Positions 16,273 through 29,570 are shown, counted from the stretch's first letter. The stretch: DNA of 64,000 nt from Corylus avellana (GCF_901000735.1 NC_081543.1:26989515-27053514), one strand, 5' to 3'. The notes: a model not told the origin generated them from the letters alone. Numbers and translations: made by a program.

Positions 16273-16502
16273 CATGTTTGAGATTGCATTTGAGAAATAG
16301 AGTTTTTAACTCAAAAAGAATTTTTGAGCAAAAACTTTATTTTTAAGCTTGTGACAAAAGTGTTTTTTTGACCATTTTTTAGATTTTTTTGACTCTTAAA
16401 AATACTTTTAATTTTTTATCAAACGAATATTATTTTTTTCAAATAGACTTTTTGAATGTTAAAAGTACTTTTAAACCCCTCAAACGCAATTCTAAATATG
16501 CC
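16273..16502. mobile_element. MITE copy 1 (TTTGAGATTGCATTTGA family)
   Basis: The left end ATGTTTGAGATTGCATTTGAG pairs with the right end CTCAAACGCAATTCTAAATA. The interior holds AAAAATAGAG.TTTTAA-like and ACTTTTTGA.TGTTAAA segments shared with the copies at 51935-58122 and 60730-60945. It is non-coding. Confidence 0.65.
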
Positions 16503-16637
16503 ATAAGAAGCTGCCCCAAAAATTTGAGCCAAAAATGTCCTTTCACTCCGAGCATCCTTAGGAAGCTGCCCCATACAAGTCCAAAAGTAATCACCTACTA
16601 CCTACAACACACTGAACTCTCCAACACCACGATCAGA

Positions 16638-16643
16638 TGGGCT
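16638..16643 (+). promoter_or_regulatory. Site II-like element (TGGGCT)
   Basis: TGGGCT lies about 260 bases upstream of the TATA box. TGGGCY elements are common in promoters of plant nuclear genes for mitochondrial proteins. With AAACCCTA at 16925-16932 it makes a typical site II/telo-box pair. A six-base match alone is weak evidence. Confidence 0.35.
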
Positions 16644-16899
16644 GTCCAACCGTTCAAGGAGCAAAATCCACCAATCACTACCGTTTTAAATATATCTGCT
16701 AACCACAGGATTACTCTTCTCAAACAAGGTCAAACAGATACGGTACACTCTGTGGCACCAGAACCTTCCTCGCAATTTCCAACGTGGCTCACGTTAGCAC
16801 AGGGCCTTTTCAGAATATAATAGGATATTTTCCAAGTGACAAAAAGAGAGTGGCGCACTTTAGTACATCATAATTTGAATTTATTCTTCTAACAATTCC

Positions 16900-16907
16900 T
16901 ATATAAA
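16900..16907 (+). promoter_or_regulatory. TATA box of the carrier gene
   Basis: TATATAAA is followed by a telo-box AAACCCTA at 16925-16932, near the expected transcription start around 16930. Confidence 0.6.
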
Positions 16908-17506
16908 CCCACCAGACTCTGCTTAAACCCTAACTTTCCCCCCAAATTTTCTCGTGAAAATGAATGTTGTTATCACTGACCCACTGTATTTTCGAGGTTT
17001 CAATCTCAAAACTCCACACTTACATTTGTTTCTTTGGTTTTGAAAGTTTCACTTTCTGTTTGGTTGGTGAGAAAACTAAGGGAATAGAAATAGAAGAAAG
17101 TGTTAGCTGCTATATAGTTGAATTTGTCTAGTTGGGTTCTGGCATTTGTTCTGTTGAAATGTGAAATTATGTAAAGTTTGAAGATTTCTGGGCAGCCAAA
17201 CGGAGCATTAGATCTTATTTTATTCACTGTTCGGCTTATTTTGCGATTTAGTGAATTTGGAAAGCATGTATAATCATTTCTTTATGTGCTGGATATTGGG
17301 TTTTCCAATTGATTTTTGCGCAAGCTTTCAACTCCAAGCAAAGGAAATGTTAGATGTCGCCGTTTAATTTGCTGGATGTTAATACTATTAAATTGCTGTA
17401 TTTTTTGGGTGTAGTTGGTGTGTAAAGGTGTAGCTTTTTTTTCTGTAGTTTGAAGGTCTAGATTAGTGTGTTAATGTCTAACTTGTGAATTTTCTTTTCA
17501 CGTCAG

Positions 17507-17616
17507 GGGGTTGGTCATTGGTAATCAGTTCATTGTATTTCCTGTGGAACAGAGAAGCTGGATATCTTTAATTTTGACTCGATCTACATCGAATAGAAAT
17601 GGGAGGCACTTGACTG
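17507..17616 (+). other. Probable 5' UTR exon of the carrier gene
   Basis: It has a good acceptor (TTTTCTTTTCACGTCAG) and donor (ACTG/GTAAGTGAG). It carries stops in frame with the upstream ATG at 16960 and no long ORF, so it is probably non-coding. The first exon would be about 16930-16996 and the next exon begins near 19053 after GTGTTGCAG. Confidence 0.45.
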
Positions 17617-18537
17617 GTAAGTGAGTGTGACATTTTTTCTACTACTATTCCTACTTGACATGTTTTCAATCTCATTGATCAGTGGAATTACCGACCTGTT
17701 TTGCTTATTGAAATGTGAAATCCTGCCTATGATAGGTTTAGGTTTTTGTCTTTACAAGCAATCCATTTTGGGTCTAGAGAAAGATAGTGTTTTGTCTACT
17801 GCAAATCCTTTATAAGATTGAGGAACAGGAAAAAAGAGCTTTGAAAATGGCTTCCTTTCTAAATATGGAAGTTGATTGAGAGTTACTTAAATAAAACCTA
17901 TTGAAGGAGAAAATAAGGAAAATAGGAGAAAATGCTTGGGCATTGCCCATGATTGACTACAAAATGCCACCAAGACCAAGGTTTTTAGCATTTTTATTCT
18001 TTTATAAATATTTTGATTATCATTTGTTTAATAAGCTTTTCAATTGTAATAAAATTGAGATTGAATCTGGTTGAATCCTTTGTGTTTTGATTAATAACTG
18101 GTTCAATGCTTTGTCTTAAAAATTCTTTTTGGTGTTTTTTTCTTTGTTTCCTTTTTTTTAATTGATAATATGGTATGAAGACCATTTATAAGAAGATGAG
18201 AAGTTGCTGAAGGTCATTTATTATGTTTCATTTTGATTGAAATTGAAAATTATATCATTCAACATTCACATTTACCCTTTCCCATTATCTCACAAATTTT
18301 CAAGAGAGAAGTGGTTTGACATTTTTTCTTCTTCGCTGATATATGAATTTTTTGGTGGAAATTCTGAATACTTCAAGAATATTTGACATCTTTAATGTAC
18401 ACTTTCTACAGTCTGTTATTTGTGGTTATGAATTTATATGAGGTGATTCACAGTCATCGCTCTTAAAGTTGAAGTCATTAAAAAAAGAAAAAGATAGAGA
18501 AAGTGGCAACTATTTTTTCATAATCGTCATACCCACA

Positions 18538-18571
<34 letters not shown>

Positions 18572-19120
18572 TCATTTTTGGTTGAATGCACTTAAGTTAA
18601 ATTGTTATGGGGTTTTAGCATAGCTTGCTAAAACTCTAATTTTCTTTTTTCTTTTGTGTTTTTTTATTATTTTTATTTTGGTAGGCATTATTCTTTTGAA
18701 GTTTTAGTTATTTAAATAAGATTATATGTTTGCGCATATAGCTTTTCCTGAGACTCAATGATATAGAGGTTTACTTTTGTATATGAGATCTCTAGATCTG
18801 GTTGTCTTTATTCTTTCTTTTCTTTCTATTATGGACCCATTTTTTCCTTGCTGGTGTTTTACTATTAATCTCATTGTTATATAGCCAATACAAATAATAT
18901 ATTAAATTTATCTTGAGTTTGGTTGATGTCATTTGTCTTAAGACCTCTATTTTGGTTTACGTGATAATATAAATAGATTGAGATTAAAAGGGTTTTAAGA
19001 ATGTAGTATTATTTTGCATTCAATGATGCAATTTGTTAATTCCGTGTTGCAGTTACTTTTCTATCAAGATATTGTTGTAGTATCTGCTTTTTCAAGGAAA
19101 TTCTTATAAGATTTGAGAAA
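17617..19120 (+). other. 5' intron and leader of the carrier gene
   Basis: T-rich, AT-rich sequence with a (CT)n tract at about 18546-18571, no conserved ORF, and an acceptor at 19051-19052. It is best read as an intron plus the last 68 bases of the leader before the ATG at 19121. Confidence 0.5.
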
Positions 19121-22100
19121 ATGGTTGGGTGTAGCAAACCAACTAGAAGTGATCAACCTTCAATCAAATACAGGTCTATCCCAGTCAAGGGGGTCTCCTT
19201 TGCGCCTGCTGATTTTGTTCATGAAGGATATTCCCCCACCCTCTGTGACAATAAAAGTAAGCATTGCAATAAAATATCTGAACCCAAGTCCCCAGAGATA
19301 TTGAGTACAGCTCAGCTTATCTCAGCAGTTGGTCAGATATGGGATTGTGCAAGTCATCCTCTTTCCTTTTTCCAAGCTAAGAAGAGCTTGAATTACAATG
19401 ACAAAGACTTTGAGAAAGAGGAAATATCGGATAATCTGGGTGTGGAAGGAAATGGCAGGGTACCTACTTCAGCTGATAGTAATTGCGTTTGTCTTGAAAT
19501 AACAACTGCTGGCCATATTTCACCCATGGTGCATCCAAGCATAGATTATTCTAAAGGAACCCAGAAGATGTCAATATTTGATAGTTATACTGAACATTAT
19601 ACTCATTCGTCATTCTGGAGTTTTCTGCAAGGTCATAATAACATGTCTAACGAATTGTGGCGGGAAAAGGGGCTTTCAAGTCTAAAAATATCATATGAGT
19701 TGGGAAATATATATGGATGGAGGAGTGAAATCATTCCTGCTGGAGTAAGGCATCCTGTGAAACCTACTGAAATTGAGAACAAGATAACTGGTGAGAGAAG
19801 CATTTCGGGAGATATAACTAGCCCGGCAAGCAGCTGCATTTCAGGAGACATGGCTAATCCTGCAAATTTGTCCGGCCGTAATTGTGATTTACTCAAATGT
19901 AAAGATTCATCTTCACTTAATACTGTAAATTCAGCAATAAATGCAACAGAAACGACCTCTCTGTATAAAGATTATTTCCTTGGGCCAATCCAAGATAGTC
20001 TGGCAGATGGTGGTGTTTCAAGGTTTCCAAGTTCTAGTATATATGCAGACTATCATATTAACTCTTTGGCTTCGTGTAATAGTGCATTTGAAGAATGCCA
20101 ATGTAAGACTGGTGGTAATGAACTTCCTGAGAACAACAGAAAGCAGTCTCAAATTTCTGTTATGGAGGATGAATATAAAATGCAAGTTCACGCTTCAGCA
20201 CCACAAAAACCTCAATATGTCCTTGCTAAGCAAGAGCATGCCTTTGCAGGGGCGTTGTCTGGTATATTTGTTAGCCTTTGTCTACATCCCGTTGATACAG
20301 TTAAGACAGTCATTCAATCTTGCCGTGCGGAGCAGAAGTCTATCTGTTACATTGGAAAATCAATTGTTTCTGATAGAGGTATGTTTCTTTACAAGACTTG
20401 AAGGAGATTGTACATTTGTACTCATTAGAATCTTAATAGAACATCTATAGTTTCTATGAGAACTTGAAGGCTTTCTGTTTTGATTTGTGAACTTTTGCCT
20501 AAGTGCCACTTTGACAATTGGTAGGGATTGATTTCAGGTTTAACTGGACTTTATCGTGGAATTGCTACCAATATTGCATCTTCGGCTCCAATTTCTGCTG
20601 TTTACACTTTCACATATGAATCAGTTAAAGGGGCTTTGCTTCCTCTTTTCCCTAAGGTAACCTTTTGTCTTGTATATGTGTGTTTCCCTATCATTTAGTG
20701 TTTTTTTTTTTTTTTTTTTGATGTGAGGTGGGGTAGGAGAGAAAAGTTGAGTTGAACACATTTAGAAGCCTAATTTAAAGCATTATAATTACACTATAGG
20801 GGTTGTTGGTTCTTATTGTAAGTGTAATCTTTGTTGGCTTTCAAGTCTTACCCATTTCTTTCTTGCAGGAGTATTACTCTTTTGCCCATTGCATGGCAGG
20901 TGGTTGTGCAAGCGTTGCGACTTCTTTTATTTTTACTCCTAGTGAGCGTATAAAGCAGCAGATGCAAGTTGGCTCACACTATCAGAACTGCTGGTATAAC
21001 TATAAGATCCTGGTATTATCTTTGTTAATATTACCACTTTAACATTGCTTGCATTAGACTATGCATTGATTTGATCTCATGTTTTTTTCTTGAATTCATT
21101 CAACTATGAATTAGTTTCAATTATTGCTAAAGATATTGCATCTTTCTGGATTTTCTATATGGTTATCCAGATCTTAAGTTTATAGTCTTAGTATCTCTTA
21201 CTTTCTAAGATGCTTTGGTTCTGCCATGATTTGTCCAAATGAGACGTATGTTTTGTTAGTTTGCCCTTTCCATGTTACTAATTTTTCTATTTTTTTTTTC
21301 AGGAATGCATTAGTTGGAATCATTGGAAATGGTGGTTTACGGTCATTGTATGCTGGATGGGGAGCAGTACTCTGTAGGAATGTTCCTCACTCAATTATCA
21401 AGGTAACGCTTCCTACATGCTAGATGGGTTCATGCACTTGGTAGGGGGCCTATCGGGGCAAGAAGCCACACACACACACACACATGCACACACACAGTGA
21501 TAATGAATTGGTGAGAGACCTGGCTATATCATATATATGATATAGTAAGCTTCCTATTTTCATTGTATAGGACAAGCTGTTATACACATGTTTTTTTATC
21601 CCATTGTTATTAGTCCTCCTTTTTACTTAAGCATGTGATTTTTGAGGTTATCTTTACCATTATGTGCAGTTCTACACATATGAAAGCCTGAAGCAAATGA
21701 TGTTGTCATCAGGACAAACTAATGCTCCAATTAGCACATTGCAAACGGTTTGTTTGTCCCTTCTTCCTGCCTCCACTTTGAGCATCTTTTTCCTACTATG
21801 CTATTATACCTCTTTTTAATAATAATCTAGCTACTAGGTGACTTGCTTTTAGCAAAGTGTTTCCTTTCTATTCAAATCAATGTTACGCAGGATATGCTAA
21901 GGTAATTTTTCAATCCCTGCAGTTAGTTTGTGGAGGACTGGCTGGATCTACTGCTGCTTTGTTCACGACTCCTTTCGACGTGGTGAAGACGAGATTACAG
22001 ACACAGGTCCCTAATTTTTTTTATAGAAATTTCATGGAGCCCTTTCGTGCAATTCTTTGTTACAATTGACACTCCTTTCAGTAAATCATGCACAGGAGCA

Positions 22101-22974
22101 TTGTCTATGCTAGATCTCTGGAGTAGCTTTCTGAGATGACTACGAAGTTGGATTAATGTATTCTTTGGCTTAATTAGATTGAAATGGGTATTCAGTAGAA
22201 ACTAGAAAAATATTGGAAATGACAATTTTTTTTCTATAAAGAGTTTCACAGATTGGATGTTTTCCTTTAATGTCATATCCCAATGCCCAACTCTTCTTGT
22301 ACGCTTACACCAGTGAGTTCAGAAATAAGGCCTGCCTGGACATCCATGCTGGTTTATGTGACAATTAGATTTAATTTTTCCATGTTCTATATCTTCTAGG
22401 GATTATTGTCATAAAGAACTGTTTCTGCTTCTCACCCAGTGGATGTTATGCAGATTCCAGGATCCATGAGCCAATATGACAGTGTATTTCATGCCCTTCG
22501 AGAAATAGGCAAGAATGAAGGCTTGCAAGGCCTCTATAGGTATGGTTTCCCTTGATCTGCACATTATCATTTTTTTCACTCTGTAATTGTCTGAATTTGT
22601 TAGTCCTTCCATTCACATGAGCCAGGTTTGATAGTCTGTTGCTAATCTCTTGAAGTGCTGGTCTCCTTTTCATAACTATTACCATAATATGCTTCTGTAT
22701 CTGTTGTATGATCTGCTTTATTCTTATCCTTCTAATCAGGGGATTGACTCCAAGATTGGTCATGTATATGTCTCAAGGAGCAATCTTCTTTGCATCGTAT
22801 GAATTCTTCAAGAGATTATTTTGTTTAGAGGTGTCACAACATAATGTCCACAGAATACGACACAACCAAAGCACAGAAGATGATACATCATTAAAATTAC
22901 CAATCCTGTCAGCATCATCATCTTCATCATCAACGTCCTCATCGTCATCAAAACTGCACAGTCTACATTCATGA
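19121..22974 (+). CDS. Mitochondrial carrier family (SLC25-type) protein with long N-terminal extension
   Basis: This is a membrane transporter of the six-helix mitochondrial carrier fold; the substrate is not deducible here. Coding exons are 19121-20378, 20538-20656, 20869-20993, 21303-21402, 21670-21747, 21923-22006, 22454-22539 and 22740-22974. They total 2085 nt and give 694 aa, with GT-AG introns and consistent phases. The carrier domain occupies about residues 370-660 and shows the three family signatures HPVDTVK, TPSERIK and TPFDVVK, each followed by the matrix-helix pattern (GLTGLYRG, GLRSLYAGW, GLQGLYRG). The first ~370 residues lie in one exon, match no domain I know and lack an obvious presequence. 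The C-terminal tail is serine-rich (LSASSSSSS...). A usual carrier is about 300 aa, so this is more than twice as long. I recall the same architecture in Arabidopsis At4g11440. Location (mitochondrion, plastid or other) is unresolved. Confidence 0.9.
21471..21497. repeat. (CA)n microsatellite
   Basis: A CA dinucleotide tract interrupted by TG, in intron 4 of the carrier gene. Confidence 0.85.
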
Positions 22975-23533
22975 TGATTTGAGAGATCATACACGATATT
23001 TTCTTTTTGGGCACGACATACACAATTTTGGATCTTAGTCATTGGGGTGGAAAAGGATTGAGGAAATCAAGGTCTTCAGCTTATTTGAGAGAACTGCTGG
23101 AACCATTGATTGGAACTTTTTTTGCCCCCTTGAAATTGTTAACGAGAAAGAAGGATGTAGGAATCTGATTGTATCATTAAAGTTTGATGAAACATGAATG
23201 AGCTTGTCATTGGTGTTCAGTAAGTAGTGTATCATTCATGGAAGTGTAATATAGCGGATGCGGCATCAGTTTCTGTACATCAGAGCATTGTAGAATTTCT
23301 TATCAAGAAAGTAGCATTCTTTTTGTAGTGCAATTGCTGAAGTTGCTGGACTTTATCAATATTCATTTTTGCATCATATTTTCCTTGCTTAAAATGCAGG
23401 CTTGGTTTGTAACTAGTGCTTCTGACTATAATTAGCAATGATTCTTACATACAGAATTTGTTCTCTTTCACTCAAATGATACAATAGGATTACAAGCCCA
23501 GCACATCACACTAGAATGCTGCAAGTCTGTAAG
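22975..23533 (+). other. 3' UTR and downstream region of the carrier gene
   Basis: AT-rich sequence after the TGA at 22972-22974. No ORF is worth calling. Confidence 0.5.
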
Positions 23534-24153
23534 TAGGGCTGCTCATTGGGTTGGCCCAAACCGGCCAACCCAATGATTCCAACCCGAACCGATGGGGGGT
23601 TTGGTTGTGTAAACCTGTTATCCTGTTGGTAGTTAAATTCATATTCCAATATAGTCAGATTGAGGGTGTTGATAAACTTTGACATACCCAACCCGGCCAA
23701 CCATATGTTATTATTCACTTTTCATTCTTCCCTTTGTTTTGTTCTGTTCTTCACCAAAACTCATCGCTTCTCACATATCAGATCTTCCACAAATCTTTTT
23801 GTTGGTCAGTGTTTTATTGCCCTGATTCTTGATTGGACTGTGCATGTTAGGGTTGAGTTCACGATATTCTATCATGATGATCTTTGCATTTTGGTTTCGG
23901 AAATTTTTTCCTTGTTTGAAGATTTCATTGGCTGATTATTCTATTCTGTTTTGATTGCTTTGATGAGTTTACCCGTTGATTGTTTGGGTTGGTCAGTCGG
24001 TAAACTTACCATATACTGGCGGAAGGGGATCAGTTTGGTTTGGTAACCGAACCCCTTGATTGATCAGTTACTAAAACCGACCACCTATGATTGTCAGTTT
24101 CAACCGTCGGTGAAGGTTGAATACCGATCTGAGGGGGCTGGTGCTCAACCCTA
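23534..24153. mobile_element. ~620-bp non-autonomous hAT-like element
   Basis: The left end TAGGGCTGCTCATTGGGTTGG and the right end read inward TAGGGTTGAGCACCAGCCCC are diverged inverted repeats with the hAT-type TAGGG start. The subterminal parts are full of GGTTGG, AACCGAC and CCAACCC words. The flanks TCTGTAAG and TCTACAAC match at only 5 of 8 bases, so the target duplication is weak. There is no transposase. Confidence 0.55.
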
Positions 24154-26137
24154 TCTACAACTAGGTATCAAACTGCCACTAGTGGTGAAAGATCTTGATG
24201 GCATTCAAGAGATGGCCTAATAAAATTATGATAAAACAAGATTTTTTAGTTAGATTAGAGCAAGTAAGATCTGACCCAAATATAAGTTTTCTCAATCTGT
24301 GCTTATTTCAATTCTACCAATAAAGGTAACTTACTATTCTGCAAGCCTTGATGGTTCAACAGAAAGGTATCTTTGGAGTTTAATCCTTATCATTAAATTA
24401 TACCTAACAATTTGATGTCTACTATAAGAAATTTATTAAAACTATTTATCTGTCATTAAAACTCCATCCTATTGATAATCCAAGCCACCGCCAGGTCCAA
24501 GATCCAAAATGTGATGGTCAATATTGAAGCCGATGATTTATACAAATCTTGAGAAACAAAATATCAGCAAGATGGTTGTAGTGTGGCCGTGAGTATTCCC
24601 GGCGAACCCGGGTTGGCCGCCGGCGATGGCGACAGTATTTTAGGAGACTCCCCCATATGTGCTCTCTTAAGGCATGTCCTAGCCACAACGTTTTAAAGCA
24701 AGATAAATTAATCCCAGTCAATTTAGTAGAGCTTATGAGGAATAGGAGAATTAAGTATCTCATACAATCACTGAACAAAATGTAAACTCATGCATTCTTG
24801 TGGTTCAGGTCAGAGTGCATGATCATTGAAGAGCTGCTTTTTTTTTTTTTTTTTTTTTTCTCAAAATGATAACGTTGATGCAAATTTTTGCAAGGTTAGA
24901 CTAAATGATGATCACCTGTTAAAAAAAATGAAAAAAGCCAATGAAGTGGCGGCTGTGGCACCGTCATGGTACTCGCTGAGGAATCTCTGATGGTTAAGTC
25001 AGACAATTTTTATGAGATAACCTAAATAGAATTTTGGGTTGTTTTTTTTTTTTTTTAATTTTGTGCCATACCCTTAGTGGAGTTTTTGACTCTTCTTACC
25101 TAGGATTTTGGAAGGGTATCACTGGAATCGGATAGTGTTTTCTGATTTCTCGCCTTGTAATTGGCACATAGATGTGTAACAACCATCTAATGGATACGAA
25201 TCTTGAGACTTTATGACCCTTTAATTGGGTTGACCTTTGATCATTTATTTCCGTATCAATTGCCCTCCATTCTCGAATCTAACATGCGATGTGCTAGCCT
25301 GACTTTGGGAATCCATTCGGTCCGGTTGTGATAGTTAGATAACCATCTTTTCACTTTGCGTCGTTGGGTTTTTGTTTTGGCTAGGATTTTAGGAAATTTT
25401 GCATCTTGTCAAATTTGACAGCCCTACTACTAAGAAGTATGGAAACAACGGCCTATTACTTAACTGTTACATATTAAGATATAAACGCACTTGTGAATGA
25501 GCCAATTCTTTGGAAAGTGACTGTAAACAGAAGAAAAGAAAAAGGCATGTAAGTGTTAATTATTTTGGAGATACAAACTTCTTGTGAACAAAGTTTCCAT
25601 CTAGTTTCCTTAGCCTACATCCTTCATGAGACCAAAAAAAAAGAATAAAAAAAAAAAAGAAAAGAAAAGGAAGGCAAAAGAGGAAGGATAGTATCTCTGG
25701 ACAATCTAATGATTACTTCTATTCCCTCTCTATCAAGTTACAATATGGACAATGTTCTGTTCTCTGTTTAATCTTTTACTATAGAAGTTGAAGAATGAAT
25801 GGAATAATATAACAAAAGGATGTTGGCAACCCTATGGAAATAGCCCTCAGCCATGGGTAAGAATCTCTAGCTCGCATCTCCAAATAGCCCCATGGATTCT
25901 AAGACACCCTTTTAGTTTATGAGCACCCCGCCGACAGTTAAGTCGATGATGCTGCTAAGCAATTGACACACCCCCTGAAGCTCAGTGTCAACCGCAGGAA
26001 CTGGCACCCCTGTGGTCATCTAAGGATGATATCATCCTCCATATTTCCTTTGAAGTCATGGGGTCATCTTAACATATGCAGGGATCCTCCAAGAAGCCCT
26101 TTTGCAGTGTGTGAAGCAAGCCGGTTGAGCCGATATT
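24154..26137. other. Intergenic between carrier and DUF3527 genes
   Basis: Poly-T runs occur at 24838-24859 and 25040-25056. The ORF at 24518-24778 has no domain. The part just right of 25700 is presumably the 3' UTR of the DUF3527 gene on the minus strand. Nothing else is recognised. Confidence 0.5.
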
Positions 26138-28757
26138 CTATACTCGAGCAATTGGCGAAAAGGGTGGGTTGAGCACATAAGATGGTGGGATTTCTTTTAC
26201 CATCTTAGTGACTTTGGTCTTCTCCTCAGAAGTGACGGCTGCTTCAATTAAAAATTCCACTTCCTCGTCAATAAGCACTTTCAGCGAATTGCTTTGCGAT
26301 AACTGTTTGTTTCTGTCCTTCCTGCCATCAGTGGAAGCTTCTGTGCCATGCAAAATAGCAACACAAATGGAGAATGCTTGTAATGTGGATAATTGTGCAT
26401 GAAAATCAACTGCATACTCTCCCTCTTCAACAAAAGTCATGGTCAGTGCCGGTGCACTCTCTTTCGCTCCCTGCATACAAATAAAAATCAGGTAACAAGT
26501 TGTGAGATGCAAAGTATAGCCATAACAAAGTCTGGACCTTACTGCATCAGGAAAGAATAATGAAGAAGGATTTTCTAGTTGCAAGAGTTGAAAAAGGAGA
26601 TACGGGTTTGATTGCTCTACTTTTGAAGGATCTCTTCTTCTTCTTTTTCATTAGTAATGATACATCACTGAAACGACTCATTGTTAGACAACACAATTTG
26701 TTTTGATTGTCAGGCAGCAAGCACCTATAAAAAAATGGGGTACACCATTTCTTGGGTCTTGTTATCTGTAAAGATATGTTGGGTGGAATCCTTGCATGTG
26801 GACCCAGCATCTTATGTTGTAGAATTCCTTATTCTCCAACCAAATTATGATATCATGAAAAATAAATTACATCAAACAAAATGCTTACCTGAACAAAAAG
26901 CTCCAAAGGCTGCTGATTGTCCAGAAGTGGTTGATCTCCAGCACATTGAGTACAGGGATTGCCTAAAACAGTGAGGGGACAGGCCATGTCCCAACCGCCA
27001 CAGTCACAGCCTCCACCTAATCTCCATCGATCTAATAATGATGAAGGGCCCCGACTTTCAGCACTAGGCAAGCCATGGTTTCCAGTTGGAACTAACACCT
27101 TCACTTTTTCTGGACTTCTGCTGTCATGGCAGCCCTTTTTCCTCTGCTCAATCATAGAAGGATTAAGTAGGTTTGAGATCACTTTATCACTAACCTTATC
27201 TCCACTCCTGTATGTCAAGCTCTCTCTTCTTTCAAATGGGACTTGCATAACAACGGCTGCAATTTCAAGGTCTGGATGCAATTCTGCAGATGCCCAAGGG
27301 TAAGAATTTGAAGAACCAAAATCACCTTTCTCAGAGGCTTGTCTATGTTGTAGTTTAAGATTCACTGGACGAGACCTATCATCGTCGAAAGTTTCCTTAA
27401 CCAAGCCTGGATTAGAACCTTTGACAGCTTTATCAGCATCAGGGTTACCATTTTCTTGGGCTGCAACACTTTGCCTTGCATGTGCAATATCATACAATAC
27501 AAACTCTGTCACCACAGAATTGTCAACAACTCCACCACCTTTTAGTTCTGAACACAAATAACAGGAAACTTGCATCTGTCCCACCATGGAGGAATCTTTG
27601 TCACTACTGTTCCATCTCCATCCGCTGGCATTACTCTTCTTTCTACCATCAATGGAGTGAAATGTATATACCCAATTAAAAGCGTTGTCCGTCTTCCATG
27701 TCTTGGCCACAAAAACATCTTCTGGGCACTTCAAAGAGAACTGAAAAAATGGCACTCCATGTTTGTATTCTAACTTGAGGTATCCATGTAGGTGAACTGG
27801 TGAGCATGCAACAACTGAATGGTGGTTCTCTCCCTCGACAAACGGAGGATCAAGTTCTGGCAACTTCTCTGCATTTGAGAAATCACGCAGCAAAGATTTC
27901 CTAGATGTTTTGTTCCTCATGTTTGTTGTCCCAGATGCTTTTAGCCCACCAGATTCCACTATGTAACCTAAAGGACTCCGCAAAGACTTGGACTTCTTGA
28001 ATGGATCAAACATCTTTCTGATAGGGCTGAATCTGGACTTTGAGCTAGCTCTGGAGGAGTAATCGCTTTCTGATGGTGAAGGCGAATGGAGCATTTCCAC
28101 CTTTGCCGAGAGCGACTTGTGGAATGTGCGACCTGTGTCTCTTTCAAGATCATTACTATCATTTAGAGGTCCAACAGCTTTGCCGCTTCTAAATTTTCGA
28201 TCCACCACAGCATCAGCAGGTTTATCCATGTCATTCGAATTGAGACAAATTCCAACAAAGCCATCTGATGAGCATGGTTCTGCATAAGGCTTGCAAACAG
28301 ATTTTGGACTAAAGTTTGGATCCAAAGATATCACCGGAGATCTCTTCTTCAGGCCTTCCTCATCTGGACCACATAATGAGTCAACAATTCTAAAAGAGAA
28401 AGAGCTGTCACTACTACGACACATTGCAATATTTCGCCCCCCATCAACGGTGCCAGTTTTCTTCATTTTTCTTACCTCTTTGGAAGTTTGATAAATGGAA
28501 CCTCGCTTGAGCTCAATGTTACCCTCCAGTCCAACAGGTCTAGATGGAATGCTTTTACAAGAAGAACTGCGATAGCGACCAAGGTTAAGCTCTATGAAGT
28601 CCTCCTTTAGGCTCAATCGATCATCTTTACGCATGGGTTTCCCTTTTGTGTTTCCATTTACAACATTGGAGCAACGTCGATGAGATGGAAGAACGGTGTT
28701 AGGACTCAGACCAATCTTGCAACTTTTATCAAAGTCCAGCTCCATCTCTAGTCCCAT
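26138..28757 (-). CDS. DUF3527-type plant protein
   Basis: A plant-specific protein of unknown biochemical function, 733 aa. Exons are 28757-26889 (623 codons) and 26470-26138, joined GTAAGC...GCAG in phase 0. The start is MGLEMELDFDK at 28757: a 3' splice site (CTTGCAG) sits 16 bases upstream at 28774-28775, so the longer open frame up to 28841 is intron. The N-terminal half is basic and serine-rich (KMFDPFKKSKSLRSPLG near residue 250). The second half has the family's conserved stretch, VHLHGYLKLEYKHGVPFFQFSLK, VYTFHS, TEFVLYD, LEIAAVVMQVPF, a GGGCDCGGWDMACPL cysteine segment and LELFVQG. The last exon carries FVEEGEYAVDFHAQLSTLQAFSICVAILH. The fragment FFQFSLK plus GGCDCGGWD is diagnostic. 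I recall At4g11450 and At2g29510 as relatives. No signal peptide or membrane segment is visible. Confidence 0.88.
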
Positions 28758-28773
28758 TGATAAAATCCCAATC

Positions 28774-29570
28774 CTGCAAGACATTTCAAAAGAGGGGAAA
28801 AAAACACTATCATGACTTGCATATGCAAGACAGAAGCACACTGATCTGACTATGAAATATGAAGTTTTCAGTCAATTATCCGAAACTAATATATTGGTGC
28901 AGGGTCATAACAACATGCCAGAAGAAAAGCTTTTGGCTGCAAATTTTCTGTCAGATATGGAAATTATTGGCATTACATCTCCAGAAAAAAATGCATAACA
29001 AGCCCAGACACCTTTCTGAAGAGGTTTATTAGCAACGAACAATACATAAGTCTCTGAAATTGATTTTTTAAAATAACATATGAAACTTCACAGATGAAGC
29101 ATAAAACAAGACCGTAAGGAACAATTGCCAATGAAGAGATATCAGTTCAGTGGCAAATGCATTCAATTTGCAGAATTAAATCTGTGTTCATAAGTTATGA
29201 AAATGGATACATTTGATCATATTAGAAAAGAAAATTCAAAATAAAACAATTTAGAATTTCTAATAAAGAAGCAAGAGTACAATGCTATGCAACCTCAAAA
29301 ATTACCAGTGTTTGAAAAGGCATACACCCCCCCATTAGTGATTCCAAACTTTAAGATCACAAAAACCTCAAAAACCCAATCTTGATCCCAAAAAACTGAA
29401 GCCCCTATAACACCAAGGAATCTTCTGATCTATATAGACCCCAAAAAACAAGTAAAGGAGCATACACAAAAGCTACAGTTTACTGACAAAGAAAAACAAC
29501 TACTTTACTTTTCTCTGGCATTCCAGGCCAAAATGAGAAGAAAATGCTTGTAAAAGAAAAATGGCCATAC
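28774..29570 (-). other. Inferred 5' UTR intron of the DUF3527 gene
   Basis: The acceptor is at 28774-28775. A plausible donor, AGTGGG/GTATGG, lies at 29571/29570. The leader upstream carries a (GA)n tract at 29844-29874. It is inferred from splice signals only. Confidence 0.4.

Noticed and set aside
16389..16820. 143-codon ORF upstream of the carrier gene
   Set aside because: It begins in a MITE and ends in the promoter region next to the TATA box; no domain.
24518..24778. 86-codon minus-strand ORF between carrier and DUF3527 genes
   Set aside because: It has no domain, promoter or conserved context.
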